Shown here: piece by piece, positions 29,019-38,116 of the stretch
How the letters are laid out: every line of letters begins with the position of its first letter
Numbering within the stretch: the first letter of the stretch is position 1
Assembly (NCBI GenBank): GCA_947497485.1
Contig: CANMHB010000013.1
Location: 38,416 to 102,415, forward strand
From: Flavobacteriales bacterium
Lineage (GTDB): Bacteria; Bacteroidota; Bacteroidia; Flavobacteriales_D; Crocinitomicaceae
Direction: 5' to 3'
DNA: 64,000 nucleotides
Program-made: the position numbers and the translations under genes
The notes under the pieces: model-generated
Told to the model about the DNA's origin: nothing
The model's input: only the letters and a program-made list of their open reading frames with translations
The model's database searches: none

Positions 29019-29561
29019 ATGTACGGATTGGTGAATAAAGCAATTAAAGATTTAGTAGTTAATAATCACGGAGAAGAAAAGTGGAAGGAAATCTGTGAAC
29101 TTTCAGGTTTTGAAGATGAAGAATTTATTGGGATGAACCCATATCCTGACAAACTGACTTATGATTTGGTTATGAATGGAGCTCGTGTTCTTAAATCTGA
29201 CGCAGGAGCGCTACTTGAAGCTTTTGGAGAATATTGGATTCTTTACACTGCCGATGAAGGTTATGGAGATTTAATGGATTTAACAGGTTCTAGTTTTGTT
29301 GAATTCCTTACAAATTTGGATATGTTGCACTACCGCATTGGTAATATCATGCCCAAACTAGCACCTCCTCAATTCTCAACGAGAAACGAAACCAGTAATT
29401 CAGTAGAATTGGAGTACCGTTCACATAGAGAGGGACTTGTACCGATGTTACATGGGTTAATCAGAGGTTTAGGAAAACGATTCGAAATGAACGTTACCAT
29501 AGAACAAATTCAAGTGAAAGACGAGCAAAATGATTGCCACGTTTTTCTAATTAAATGGTAA
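29019..29561 (+). CDS. H-NOX (haem NO-binding) sensor protein
   Basis: 180 aa, a single H-NOX domain. The proximal haem ligand is His104 (LDMLHYRIGNI), with Pro117 in the KLAPPQF turn, and the propionate-binding YxSxR motif is Tyr133-Ser135-Arg137 (YRSHR). The N-terminus MYGLVNKAI is also typical. The position of the distal oxygen-stabilising Tyr of Thermoanaerobacter H-NOX is a Pro here (residue 142), so the protein should bind NO and exclude oxygen. It is cytoplasmic. The next gene starts 4 bases after its stop and encodes a histidine kinase with an HNOBA-like domain, so this is the sensory half of an NO-responsive two-component system. Confidence 0.95.
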   Translation: MYGLVNKAIKDLVVNNHGEEKWKEICELSGFEDEEFIGMNPYPDKLTYDLVMNGARVLKSDAGALLEAFGEYWILYTADEGYGDLMDLTGSSFVEFLTNLDMLHYRIGNIMPKLAPPQFSTRNETSNSVELEYRSHREGLVPMLHGLIRGLGKRFEMNVTIEQIQVKDEQNDCHVFLIKW

Positions 29562-29565
29562 GCTA

Positions 29566-32500
29566 GTGCAACCAGGAAAGTTTCCCAGCAACGAAAAAGA
29601 TAGATTAAATGCACTCCGTAGTTATGGAGTGTTGGATACACTGTCCGAAATAGAATACGACGAGATTACGCAACTCGCATCACAACTTTGTGGTACAAAA
29701 ATCGCCTTAATCAGTTTAATTGATGAGGACCGACAATGGTTCAAGTCAAAATTTGGCCTCGAAGCTGAGCAAACTCCCAGAGAATTTGCATTTTGCGGAC
29801 ACGCCATAAATACCCCTGCTGATCCATTTATCATTGAAGATTCGAGATTGGATGAGCGTTTCAATGATAATCCATTGGTAGTTGGAGCGCCAAATGTTAT
29901 TTTCTACGCTGGAATACCACTTGTAAATGAGGATAATTATCCACTTGGCACCTTGTGTGTTATAGACGACCAACCCAAAAAGTTGTCTGAAGCACAAATT
30001 TCAGGATTGAAAACGCTCGCTCGAAGCGTTATGAATCTACTTGAATTGAGGCGAAAGAATGATCGATTGAATAACGAAAAAGATGCTTTCATCGATGCTT
30101 TGGAATTTAATAATCCGTTCTATCTCATTCTGAATGTAGATGGCACAGTAAATCAATTCGGGGAAAAATTAGCGAAAGTTGAACCAAGACTTCAAGCTGG
30201 AATTCAATTCTCTGAGTTGTTTGAATTTCTGAGTCCCTTTGTTTGGTCAAATTGGACATTGGATTCAAATGTTCCGATTTCAAAATTATATTTTTTTCAA
30301 TCGTTAGATGGGAAACAGCGATTTAAATTCTCTATTAAACGAAATCAAGATTTACTCATTTTGTCTGCAAATCCAGTCGTAAATTCTGTTTTTCCCTTGA
30401 GTAATTATGGTTTGGTAATAAGTGATTTTGCTAAGCACGATTACATTGCTGAATTCTTGTTCTTGCAGCAGACAACCGATCGATCATTGGATGATGCCAA
30501 ATTAGTTTTAAAGAAGTCCAAGGAAAAAAATGATGAGCTAAAATTGGTTCAGGAAAAAATAAATTTATTGGCGCGTTTTCCAAGTGAAAACCCCAATCCA
30601 ATTGTACGTTTGAATAAGGATTTAACATTGTCTTACTCAAACAGTGAGGCACAAATTCATTTTAATAATGATTTTGGAATTACAGAGGCTGGAGTTAACG
30701 ATCCTGAGTTGAATGAGAGCTTATCCAAAATTATTCACGAAAAAGGAGATATATCCAAGCTCATATTAGAAAGAAACAAGCGACATTACAACATTTCGAT
30801 ACGCAATATTCAGGATTTTGGCTACGTCAATATTTATGCGGCTGACATTACAAATTATATCAATGCCGTTCAACTTAAGGAAAACCAACTTATTCAGCTC
30901 AATAGGGAAATAGAAAAACAAAAGGAGTTTTACGAGTTTATTCTAAATAATATCCCTTCAGATATCGCGGTGTTCGATGCTGATCATAAATATCGTTTTG
31001 TTAACCCTCAAGGAATAAAGGATGATGAATTAAGGAATTGGATGATTGGAAAAGATGACTATGATTATTGTGATTATAGAAATTTATCAACTTCATTGGC
31101 TGATCAGCGAAGAGAAAAATTCAATAGGGTTGTTCAAAATAAGCAACATGAAATTTGGATTGATGATTATACAACCAAACAAGGGGAACGAAAAATCGTA
31201 TTTAGACGCATTGATCCATTATTTGATGAATCTGGAGCTGTAAAGTATGTCATTGGTTACGGAATTGATATTACAGAGCAGAAATTAGCTGAAGAAAAAC
31301 TAGTTGATGCATATAATCGTGCTGCACTTCTTGAGAAATTCTTGGATCGAACGACTGATGCAATTCAGGTTTCGGATGATAAGGGACAAATGATTTATGT
31401 CAATGATGCAGCCGCTAAACGACTTGGAATTGAAAAAAGTCAAATTCAGAAATACCGAGTAGAAGACTTTGAAACCTATTTCAAAACGCCAGGTATCTGG
31501 GAAGAACATTTGACCCACTTAAGAAAACATGGCGTTTTTGTTGTAGAAAGCCAAAATAAGAACATTGTTACTGGAGATTTGATTGATGTCGAAATAAGTG
31601 TTACATATGAGGATATATCAAATAAAGGGTATCTGATAGCTGCCTCCCGTGATGTTTCTGAACGAAAAAAAGCAGAATATGAGATTCAAAAACTGTCCTT
31701 GGTTGCAAAAAATACGAACAATGGTGTCTTGATTTTGGACGCTGACCGGAAAATTACCTGGGCAAACGAAGCAATGGTAAATCGTTCTAAATATTCATTG
31801 GAAGAATTGATTGGAAATAGTCCAAAAATGTTCCAATATGAAGGTACAGATCAAAATGCGATTCAACGAATTTATCAAAATCTAATTGAACTTAAACCAT
31901 TACACGAAGAGTTATTGCATAAATCAAAAAGTGGTGATTTATATTGGATAGACTTAAATATTCAGCCAATATTTGATCAAAACAATAGACACATTGGGTA
32001 CATTGCAATAGAGTTTGATATTACCGATCGAAAGAAGTTTGAAGAAACAATTGCAGAACAAAATAAAAGTCTGAAAGAAATTACGGATGCATTGGATCAA
32101 AGCTCACTTGTTTCGATTGCGGATTTAAATGGAAATATTACGAAAGTAAATAAGAAGTTTTGTCAGGTAGCTCAATTTGACGAAAGTGAATTAATAGGTA
32201 AGAATCACAACATCATTAATTCTGGTTATCATTCCAAAGAGTTTTGGGTCGAATTGTGGAAAACCATTAAATCAGGTGAAATTTGGCGTGGAGAGGTTAA
32301 AAATAAAGCCAAAGATGGCACTTATTATTGGGTAGATTCAATAATTTATCCAGTTTTTGATGTGAATGGAAAAATTCAACATTACTTGTCCATCCGACAT
32401 GAGATTACAGACAAAAAAGAAGCTGAGGAGAATTTGAAAATCAAATCGGTTTTCCAGAATTTGCTGATGGATATCTCTTCGAAGTATATCAATTTGCCAA

Positions 32501-34023
32501 TTGATCAATTGGAGGAATCGATTGACGAATCACTTTCAAAACTTGGAACTTTTGTTAATGTCGATCGAGTCTATGTTTTTGATTACAATTACACAAATCA
32601 AACTGCTTCCAATTTATTTGAATGGTGCGCCGATGGAATCAAACCAGAAATTGACAATTTACAGCAAATACCATTGAGTGAAATGCCTGTATGGGTTAAG
32701 AAACATCAGGCTGGATTGGAAGTTTATGTTCCCAATGTTTCGAAGCTCGAGCCAGGGAAATTCAGAGAATTACTTGAAATCCAAGAAATTAAAAGCATCA
32801 TTACCATACCAATGATGGAAAATGGAAAATGCATAGGATTTGTAGGTTTTGATTCCGTAAGAGAAGTGAGAGAATTCAACGAGGATGAAAAGAACCTTTT
32901 GAGGCTATACTCTGATATGCTTGTTAACGTGAATAGTCGAACAGAATATATTCGCGCCATTGAAAATAATCGCAAGGAAATTGAAAAAATTAATCGCGAC
33001 CTCGAGCTTATTGTTCAAGAGAAAACAATGAAAAACCTTGAATTAGCGAAATCAATTACGGATCAAGAAAAACTTGTAATGGTCGGAGAGATCGCTTCTG
33101 GTATTGCACATGATTTAAATACGCCGCTGGGAGCTATTAAAAGTGGTGCAGAAAATATTCGTTTTACACTTGAAAACATTTTCAAAGAATCGATTTGGAA
33201 ATGTAGTCCAGATCAAATCAAATATGCTTGCGGCAGAGCGGTTGAAGCTGAATTTGAGCTTTTTGTTGGCGGAATGCAGATTCGAAGAGAAATAAGCGGG
33301 TTTCAAAACCTCATTGAAGTTAACTTTCCTCAAATTCCGATAAACTTAAGATCAGAAATCGCATCAGGTTTAGTTAAGGCGAGGGTTCGGATAAATGAAA
33401 CGGATTTAATCCAAAATATAGTTAATTCTCAGAATCCATTGGAGTTTTTAGAGTTGATCTATCAAATTCAGATGACCCGAACATTCGTTGATACAATTAT
33501 TAGTTCAGGTGAACGTGCGTCAAATGTTGTTCAAGATTTAAAATCATTCATAAAAGATCCAAAAAATTCAGGTAGGGCGCAAGTTGATTTGAGAGCAAAC
33601 ATTGCATCTGTTCTTAATATTTTTAATTACGAGATAAAAAATCATGCGGAATTATCTTTTAAAGTTGCTGACAACTTAATCATTGAAGGATATGATATCC
33701 GTTTGTTCCAATTATGGTCTAATTTGATCAAAAATGCGTTGGAATCTATTGAAGAGACCGAGTCCAGAGGTCAAATTCGTATTTACTCCCTAGAAAATGA
33801 CAAAGAAATAGCAATTGTCGTTGAGAATACAGGTAAAGAAATAGATGAGCATATCAAGAATAAAATCTTCGAAAAGTTTTTCACCACCAAAGCAAATAGA
33901 AATGGGTCAGGATTGGGATTGTCCATCGTGAAAAATGTTATTGAAGAACACAATGCTCGGATATCAGTTGAATCAGACCCCGAAAAAACAGCTTTCACCA
34001 TTTATTTTAATAAAGGTCAATAA
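29566..34023 (+). CDS. Multi-PAS/GAF sensor histidine kinase with HNOBA-like domain, H-NOX partner
   Basis: 1485 aa, GTG start 4 bases after the H-NOX stop. Domains in order: GAF (about 20-165; ISLIDEDRQWFKSKFGL, FCGHAI); an HNOBA-like PAS domain (about 183-310; FYLILNVDGTVNQFGEKL, LSNYGLVISDFAKHDY, FLFLQQTTDRSLDDAKL); a short coiled coil; five PAS-like domains (about 330-430, 455-575, 585-705, 710-830, 835-955); a second GAF (about 970-1115); a coiled coil; and a kinase core. The phosphorylated His1182 is in GIAHDLNTPLGAIK, the N box is LWSNLIKNALESI and the G box GSGLGLSIVKN. There are no membrane segments. HNOBA is the domain that links H-NOX to the output in soluble guanylate cyclases, so this kinase should be the direct partner of the H-NOX protein. 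About 140 residues separate the His from the second helix (near 1315-1325), longer than usual. Confidence 0.92.
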   Translation: MQPGKFPSNEKDRLNALRSYGVLDTLSEIEYDEITQLASQLCGTKIALISLIDEDRQWFKSKFGLEAEQTPREFAFCGHAINTPADPFIIEDSRLDERFNDNPLVVGAPNVIFYAGIPLVNEDNYPLGTLCVIDDQPKKLSEAQISGLKTLARSVMNLLELRRKNDRLNNEKDAFIDALEFNNPFYLILNVDGTVNQFGEKLAKVEPRLQAGIQFSELFEFLSPFVWSNWTLDSNVPISKLYFFQSLDGKQRFKFSIKRNQDLLILSANPVVNSVFPLSNYGLVISDFAKHDYIAEFLFLQQTTDRSLDDAKLVLKKSKEKNDELKLVQEKINLLARFPSENPNPIVRLNKDLTLSYSNSEAQIHFNNDFGITEAGVNDPELNESLSKIIHEKGDISKLILERNKRHYNISIRNIQDFGYVNIYAADITNYINAVQLKENQLIQLNREIEKQKEFYEFILNNIPSDIAVFDADHKYRFVNPQGIKDDELRNWMIGKDDYDYCDYRNLSTSLADQRREKFNRVVQNKQHEIWIDDYTTKQGERKIVFRRIDPLFDESGAVKYVIGYGIDITEQKLAEEKLVDAYNRAALLEKFLDRTTDAIQVSDDKGQMIYVNDAAAKRLGIEKSQIQKYRVEDFETYFKTPGIWEEHLTHLRKHGVFVVESQNKNIVTGDLIDVEISVTYEDISNKGYLIAASRDVSERKKAEYEIQKLSLVAKNTNNGVLILDADRKITWANEAMVNRSKYSLEELIGNSPKMFQYEGTDQNAIQRIYQNLIELKPLHEELLHKSKSGDLYWIDLNIQPIFDQNNRHIGYIAIEFDITDRKKFEETIAEQNKSLKEITDALDQSSLVSIADLNGNITKVNKKFCQVAQFDESELIGKNHNIINSGYHSKEFWVELWKTIKSGEIWRGEVKNKAKDGTYYWVDSIIYPVFDVNGKIQHYLSIRHEITDKKEAEENLKIKSVFQNLLMDISSKYINLPIDQLEESIDESLSKLGTFVNVDRVYVFDYNYTNQTASNLFEWCADGIKPEIDNLQQIPLSEMPVWVKKHQAGLEVYVPNVSKLEPGKFRELLEIQEIKSIITIPMMENGKCIGFVGFDSVREVREFNEDEKNLLRLYSDMLVNVNSRTEYIRAIENNRKEIEKINRDLELIVQEKTMKNLELAKSITDQEKLVMVGEIASGIAHDLNTPLGAIKSGAENIRFTLENIFKESIWKCSPDQIKYACGRAVEAEFELFVGGMQIRREISGFQNLIEVNFPQIPINLRSEIASGLVKARVRINETDLIQNIVNSQNPLEFLELIYQIQMTRTFVDTIISSGERASNVVQDLKSFIKDPKNSGRAQVDLRANIASVLNIFNYEIKNHAELSFKVADNLIIEGYDIRLFQLWSNLIKNALESIEETESRGQIRIYSLENDKEIAIVVENTGKEIDEHIKNKIFEKFFTTKANRNGSGLGLSIVKNVIEEHNARISVESDPEKTAFTIYFNKGQ

Positions 34024-34077
34024 TGAGTGGAAAAAATAAAAAATTAAATATACTTCAACCTTAATAGCATCGCGGTT

Positions 34078-36033
34078 ATGATTTCTGAAGAAGTAAAACT
34101 AAATGACTTACTAGATAATTCTATCGAAATGATTCATCAATTGGATGAGGACGGAAAAATTCGATGGGTGAATCGCGCTTGGAAAACAAGTCTTGAAATT
34201 GGAGAGGAAGATATAAAAGGTCATCACATAATGCAATTCTTGACGGAAGAAACAATACTTGAATTCCAAGAAGTATTTCCTCAACTTCAGAATGGTCAAA
34301 AAGTAGAAAATTTAAATTGCACCTTTCGAGCTCGATCTGGTAAAATCATTCATCTTATCGGAAGAACGATTCCTATTTTTGATGAGGGAAAAGTTGTTGG
34401 TAGTCAGGCTTTTTTGAAAGATGTAACCAAATTAGTTGCTGTTCAAAATGAATTAAAACAAATACATGAACTTCAGCAAATCCTAATGAAAATTTCTAAT
34501 CGTTTCATTAATGTTAAGTTTGAAGAATTAGATGTTGCAATAGACCTTTCCTTGAAAGAAGTAGGATTATTCTCCGAGGCTGATCGAGCCTATGTATTTC
34601 GATATGATTTAGAAAAACAAATTTGTTCGAATACACATGAATGGCATTCAGAAGTTGTAGATCCCCAAATTGATAATCTCCGCGAAATAAAAATTTCCGA
34701 AATGCCTTATTGGTTTGGTAAACATCAAAAAGGAGAGATGGTTGAAATTACCGATGTTTCGAAATTAACAGATGAACGCGTTCGTTCTTTATTGAAAACT
34801 GAAGGAATCCAGAGTTTATTGACGATTCCAATGATGAATGAGGAGGAAGTAATTGGATTTATTGGTTTCGATATTATTCAAAAACAACGCACTTTCAGAA
34901 ACGAGGAAAAAGAAATTCTTTCGCTATTTTGCCAAATGTTGGTGAATGTAATCAACCGAATGAAGAATTTGGACGAATTAAAGAAATCAAAAGCCGAAAT
35001 CGAAAATATCAACGCAAACCTCGAATATGAAGTTCTTGAAAATACGCGCAAGAATATCAATCTTTCGAAATCCATCATTGAGCAAGAAAAATTAGCAACA
35101 ATTGGAGAAATCGCAGCAGGAATAGCCCATGATTTAAATACACCATTAGGAACAATAAAGGTTGCAGCCGACAATATCAGATTTGTTTTCAATTCAGTTT
35201 TAAGGACGAAAGCTTTTAAATTCTCTGCTGATGAATTCAATTCGTTAATGGACCGAGTTGAAAATTTTCCAATTGAAATCTTCCTTGGTGGCCTTCAACT
35301 TCGAAAAGAAAAAGCTGAAATGCTTCCATTGTTAATCGAAACGTTCAACCTTGAGGCGAATGAACAGACGGAAAAACTAGCAGAATATTTGGTTAAATGT
35401 CGAATTGGAATCAACGAGTTAGATTACATTAAAAAATTAATAACAATGCCAAATACCTTGGATTATTTGGATTTATTAAATCAATTGCAATTAACATGTA
35501 GTCAACTTGAAACGATAAAAACATCGAGTGATAATGCGTTCAGGGTCGTTCAAGAAGTTAGAAGTTTTATAAAGGGTGAAATTGAGGTCGAAAAGAAAGT
35601 ATTAAACCTAAGACAAAACATTTCAACGGTTTTAAGTGTTTTCAATTATGAAATTAAAAAAGACATCGATTTAAATTTTACGGTCAGCCCTGAAACAACA
35701 ATCTTTGGATACGATGTCAAATTATTTCAACTTTGGTCAAACATTGTTAAGAATGCAATTGAGGCAATGGATGAGCAAGAAAACAAATACATGGGTATTC
35801 ATTCTGAAACGAATGGTAATTCATTGAAAGTGATATTTGAAAATAATGGACCTGAAATACCAATTGGGGTGAAAGAAAAAATGTTTGATAAATTTTACAC
35901 TACCAAAAATAAAAAAAGTGGTTCAGGATTAGGACTTAGCATTGTAAATAATATTTTGAAAGAACACAATGCTTCCATTAATGTTGAATCAAACGAGGCA
36001 ATGACTAAATTTATAATTACTTTTGTCGCATGA
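34078..36033 (+). CDS. PAS-GAF sensor histidine kinase, paralogue of the upstream kinase
   Basis: 651 aa. One PAS domain (about 10-125; IHQLDEDGKIRWVNRAW), a GAF domain (about 140-300; SEADRAYVFRYDLEKQ, IPMMNEEEVIGFIGFD), a coiled coil (about 300-345) and the kinase core. The phosphorylated His351 lies in GIAHDLNTPLGTIK, the N box is LWSNIVKNAIEAM and the G box GSGLGLSIVNN. Its GAF-to-C-terminus part aligns along its length with the upstream 1485-residue kinase, including the long stretch after the His, so the two arose by duplication. It has no HNOBA domain and is soluble. The gap to the upstream kinase is 54 bases; the response-regulator gene overlaps its stop codon (ATGA). Confidence 0.92.
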   Translation: MISEEVKLNDLLDNSIEMIHQLDEDGKIRWVNRAWKTSLEIGEEDIKGHHIMQFLTEETILEFQEVFPQLQNGQKVENLNCTFRARSGKIIHLIGRTIPIFDEGKVVGSQAFLKDVTKLVAVQNELKQIHELQQILMKISNRFINVKFEELDVAIDLSLKEVGLFSEADRAYVFRYDLEKQICSNTHEWHSEVVDPQIDNLREIKISEMPYWFGKHQKGEMVEITDVSKLTDERVRSLLKTEGIQSLLTIPMMNEEEVIGFIGFDIIQKQRTFRNEEKEILSLFCQMLVNVINRMKNLDELKKSKAEIENINANLEYEVLENTRKNINLSKSIIEQEKLATIGEIAAGIAHDLNTPLGTIKVAADNIRFVFNSVLRTKAFKFSADEFNSLMDRVENFPIEIFLGGLQLRKEKAEMLPLLIETFNLEANEQTEKLAEYLVKCRIGINELDYIKKLITMPNTLDYLDLLNQLQLTCSQLETIKTSSDNAFRVVQEVRSFIKGEIEVEKKVLNLRQNISTVLSVFNYEIKKDIDLNFTVSPETTIFGYDVKLFQLWSNIVKNAIEAMDEQENKYMGIHSETNGNSLKVIFENNGPEIPIGVKEKMFDKFYTTKNKKSGSGLGLSIVNNILKEHNASINVESNEAMTKFIITFVA

Positions 36034-36437
36034 ATGAAGTGAAATATGCTGTAGTTTGTGTGGATGATGATCCGTATATCTTACAAATGCTTGGTTTTCA
36101 GCTGGGTAAGATTGTTGATCAGACGTTTACGCTTGTGGAGTATTTCACTGATCCAAACATCGCTCTGGAAAACATTGAATTATTGATAAACGAGCAGATC
36201 AAGGTTATTTTTGTAATTGTAGATTATCAAATGCCTAAAATGACTGGTGCTCAATTAATTCGAGCTATCAAGGAAAAGCACCCAGAAATGAAATGTGTCA
36301 TGCTTTCAGGTCAGGCAAATCGACTTTCTGTAGATGAACTTGTTTCTGAAAATATGCTTGATTCTTTTATCTCCAAACCTTGGAATGAAGATGATCTTTT
36401 CAATGCGATACGACCGATATTAGCAGATAACAAATAA
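36030..36437 (+). CDS. Single-domain response regulator
   Basis: 135 aa, a lone receiver domain. Acidic pocket VCVDDDPYILQML, phospho-accepting Asp65 in FVIVDYQMPKMTG, switch residue in CVMLSGQ and the conserved Lys in SFISKPW. There is no DNA-binding or enzymatic output domain, so it would act by protein-protein contact or as a phosphate relay or sink, as CheY- or Spo0F-like proteins do. Its ATG overlaps the stop of the preceding kinase by 4 bases, so the two are translationally coupled. It is the natural phospho-target of both kinases. Confidence 0.93.
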   Translation: MNEVKYAVVCVDDDPYILQMLGFQLGKIVDQTFTLVEYFTDPNIALENIELLINEQIKVIFVIVDYQMPKMTGAQLIRAIKEKHPEMKCVMLSGQANRLSVDELVSENMLDSFISKPWNEDDLFNAIRPILADNK

Positions 36438-36443
36438 TCTTTT

Positions 36444-37787
36444 ATGAAATCCATTTTGATTCTGGGGGCGGGGTTGTCAGCATCATCTATGATACGTTAT
36501 TTATTGGAGCATGCTGAGCAGTTTGATTGGCATCTTCGTATAGTTGATCAAGACATCGAGTTGGTAAAACGAAAAATCAATGGACATAGCAGGGCAACGG
36601 CCCTTAATTTCAATGCACTGGATGCAAACGAACGACGACCAGAAATTGGTCATGCAGATTTAGTTATTTCAATGCTTCCTGCTCGCTTTCATGTTGAAGT
36701 TGCAAAAGATTGCATCGATCTAAAAACGGATCTTATCACACCATCTTACATTTCAAAAGAGATGAAAGAACTCAATCATGAAGCCATTGAGAAGGGTATT
36801 ATCATCATGAACGAAATTGGCGTTGATCCGGGAATCGACCACATGAGTGCCATGAAAATCATTGATGAAATTCGCGATAAAGGAGGAGAAGTAACGAGTT
36901 TTAAATCTTTCTGCGGGGGATTAATTGCTCCTGAATCTGATAATAATCCGTGGCATTACAAATTCACATGGAATCCAAGAAATGTCGTTTTAGCTGGACA
37001 AGGGGGAGCTGCTGCGTTTATTCATAATGGAGAATACAAATACATCCCCTATAATCGCTTATTTGATCGATTGGACCGAATAGACATTCCAGGTTTCGGA
37101 AAGTTTGAAGGTTATCCAAATCGGGATTCGCTATCCTACCGCGATACGTATGGCTTAGAGGAGATTCCGACACTTTACCGCGGAACCTTACGCAGACCAA
37201 ATTACTGTAAAGCGTTCCACGTTTTTGCAGAGTTAGGAATGACTGATGATTCATACAAATTATTTCAATCAGAAAAGCTCACGCCAAGAGCATTTTTGAA
37301 CGCATTTCTTCCTTACAGAAAAGGAATTAGCGTTGAAGAGAAATTTAAAATTTATCTACGCGAAGACCGCATGTATCTTTACGATTTGTTTGAATTTTTA
37401 AACATTTTTGAAAAAGACGAAACATTTGGAATTCCTGATGCAAGTCCCGCTCAACTGCTTGAAAAATTGATTGTTCGTAAATTAAGTTTGGAGGAGAATG
37501 ATCGAGATATGCTTGTAATGTATCACGAATTTGAATACTATTATAAAGGAGAAAATCGAAAAATTGTTTCTTCGATGATTAACCTCGGTGAAGATGAAGT
37601 TTATACGGCTATGTCGAATACCGTTGGACTTCCAGTTGCGATTTGCGCCAAGATGATTTTGAATAATCAAATTATAGAAAAAGGAGTAACTTTACCAGTA
37701 AATAAATCAGTTTATGAACCAATTCTCGAGGAATTAAAGGCATACAATATAACCTTTGAAGAACACGAGTCAATTCTTGAAGATTAA
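36444..37787 (+). CDS. Saccharopine dehydrogenase family protein
   Basis: 447 aa. An N-terminal Rossmann fold with SILILGAGLSASSMIRYLLE (residues about 3-22), then LVISMLPARFHVEVAKDCID, and NEIGVDPGIDHMSAMKIID, the conserved block of saccharopine reductase-type enzymes, followed by FKSFCGGLIAPESDNNPWHY. Members act on lysine degradation intermediates (saccharopine or aminoadipate semialdehyde) or on polyamine or carboxynorspermidine substrates. The GGL-PE-NNPWHYKFTWNP pattern fits the lysine-type group. It starts 6 bases after the response regulator stop, so read-through from the signalling genes is likely, but no metabolic link is evident. Confidence 0.87.
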   Translation: MKSILILGAGLSASSMIRYLLEHAEQFDWHLRIVDQDIELVKRKINGHSRATALNFNALDANERRPEIGHADLVISMLPARFHVEVAKDCIDLKTDLITPSYISKEMKELNHEAIEKGIIIMNEIGVDPGIDHMSAMKIIDEIRDKGGEVTSFKSFCGGLIAPESDNNPWHYKFTWNPRNVVLAGQGGAAAFIHNGEYKYIPYNRLFDRLDRIDIPGFGKFEGYPNRDSLSYRDTYGLEEIPTLYRGTLRRPNYCKAFHVFAELGMTDDSYKLFQSEKLTPRAFLNAFLPYRKGISVEEKFKIYLREDRMYLYDLFEFLNIFEKDETFGIPDASPAQLLEKLIVRKLSLEENDRDMLVMYHEFEYYYKGENRKIVSSMINLGEDEVYTAMSNTVGLPVAICAKMILNNQIIEKGVTLPVNKSVYEPILEELKAYNITFEEHESILED

Positions 37788-37789
37788 TC

Positions 37790-38095
37790 ATGGAAAATAA
37801 CCAAAACGAAATGAATATTGAGTTGTCTGAGGATATGGCAACAGGGGTCTACTCCAATTTGGCAATTATTACACATTCACCTGCTGAAGTGGTTTGTGAT
37901 TTTATTCAAATTATGCCTGGAATGCCCAAAGGAAAAGTACGTTCACGTGTTATAATGACTCCTCAGAATGCAAAACGTTTTCTGCAAGCTTTGAACGAGA
38001 ATATTCAAAAATACGAGCAAAATTTTGGAATAATTGATGACCCACAAGCTGGCTTACCTCCAATGAATTTTGGAACACCGAGCACAATGGCCTAA
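37790..38095 (+). CDS. DUF3467 family protein
   Basis: 101 aa. The middle carries the family pattern GVYSNLAIITHSPAEVVCDF, then GMPKGKVRSRVIMTPQNAKR and a C-terminal amphipathic helix (FLQALNENIQKYEQNFG). This matches DUF3467, a small, widely conserved domain of unknown function in bacteria. It starts 2 bases after the previous stop. There is no signal peptide or membrane segment. Confidence 0.85.
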   Translation: MENNQNEMNIELSEDMATGVYSNLAIITHSPAEVVCDFIQIMPGMPKGKVRSRVIMTPQNAKRFLQALNENIQKYEQNFGIIDDPQAGLPPMNFGTPSTMA

Positions 38096-38116
38096 CCATT
38101 TTGACGTTATTATACA

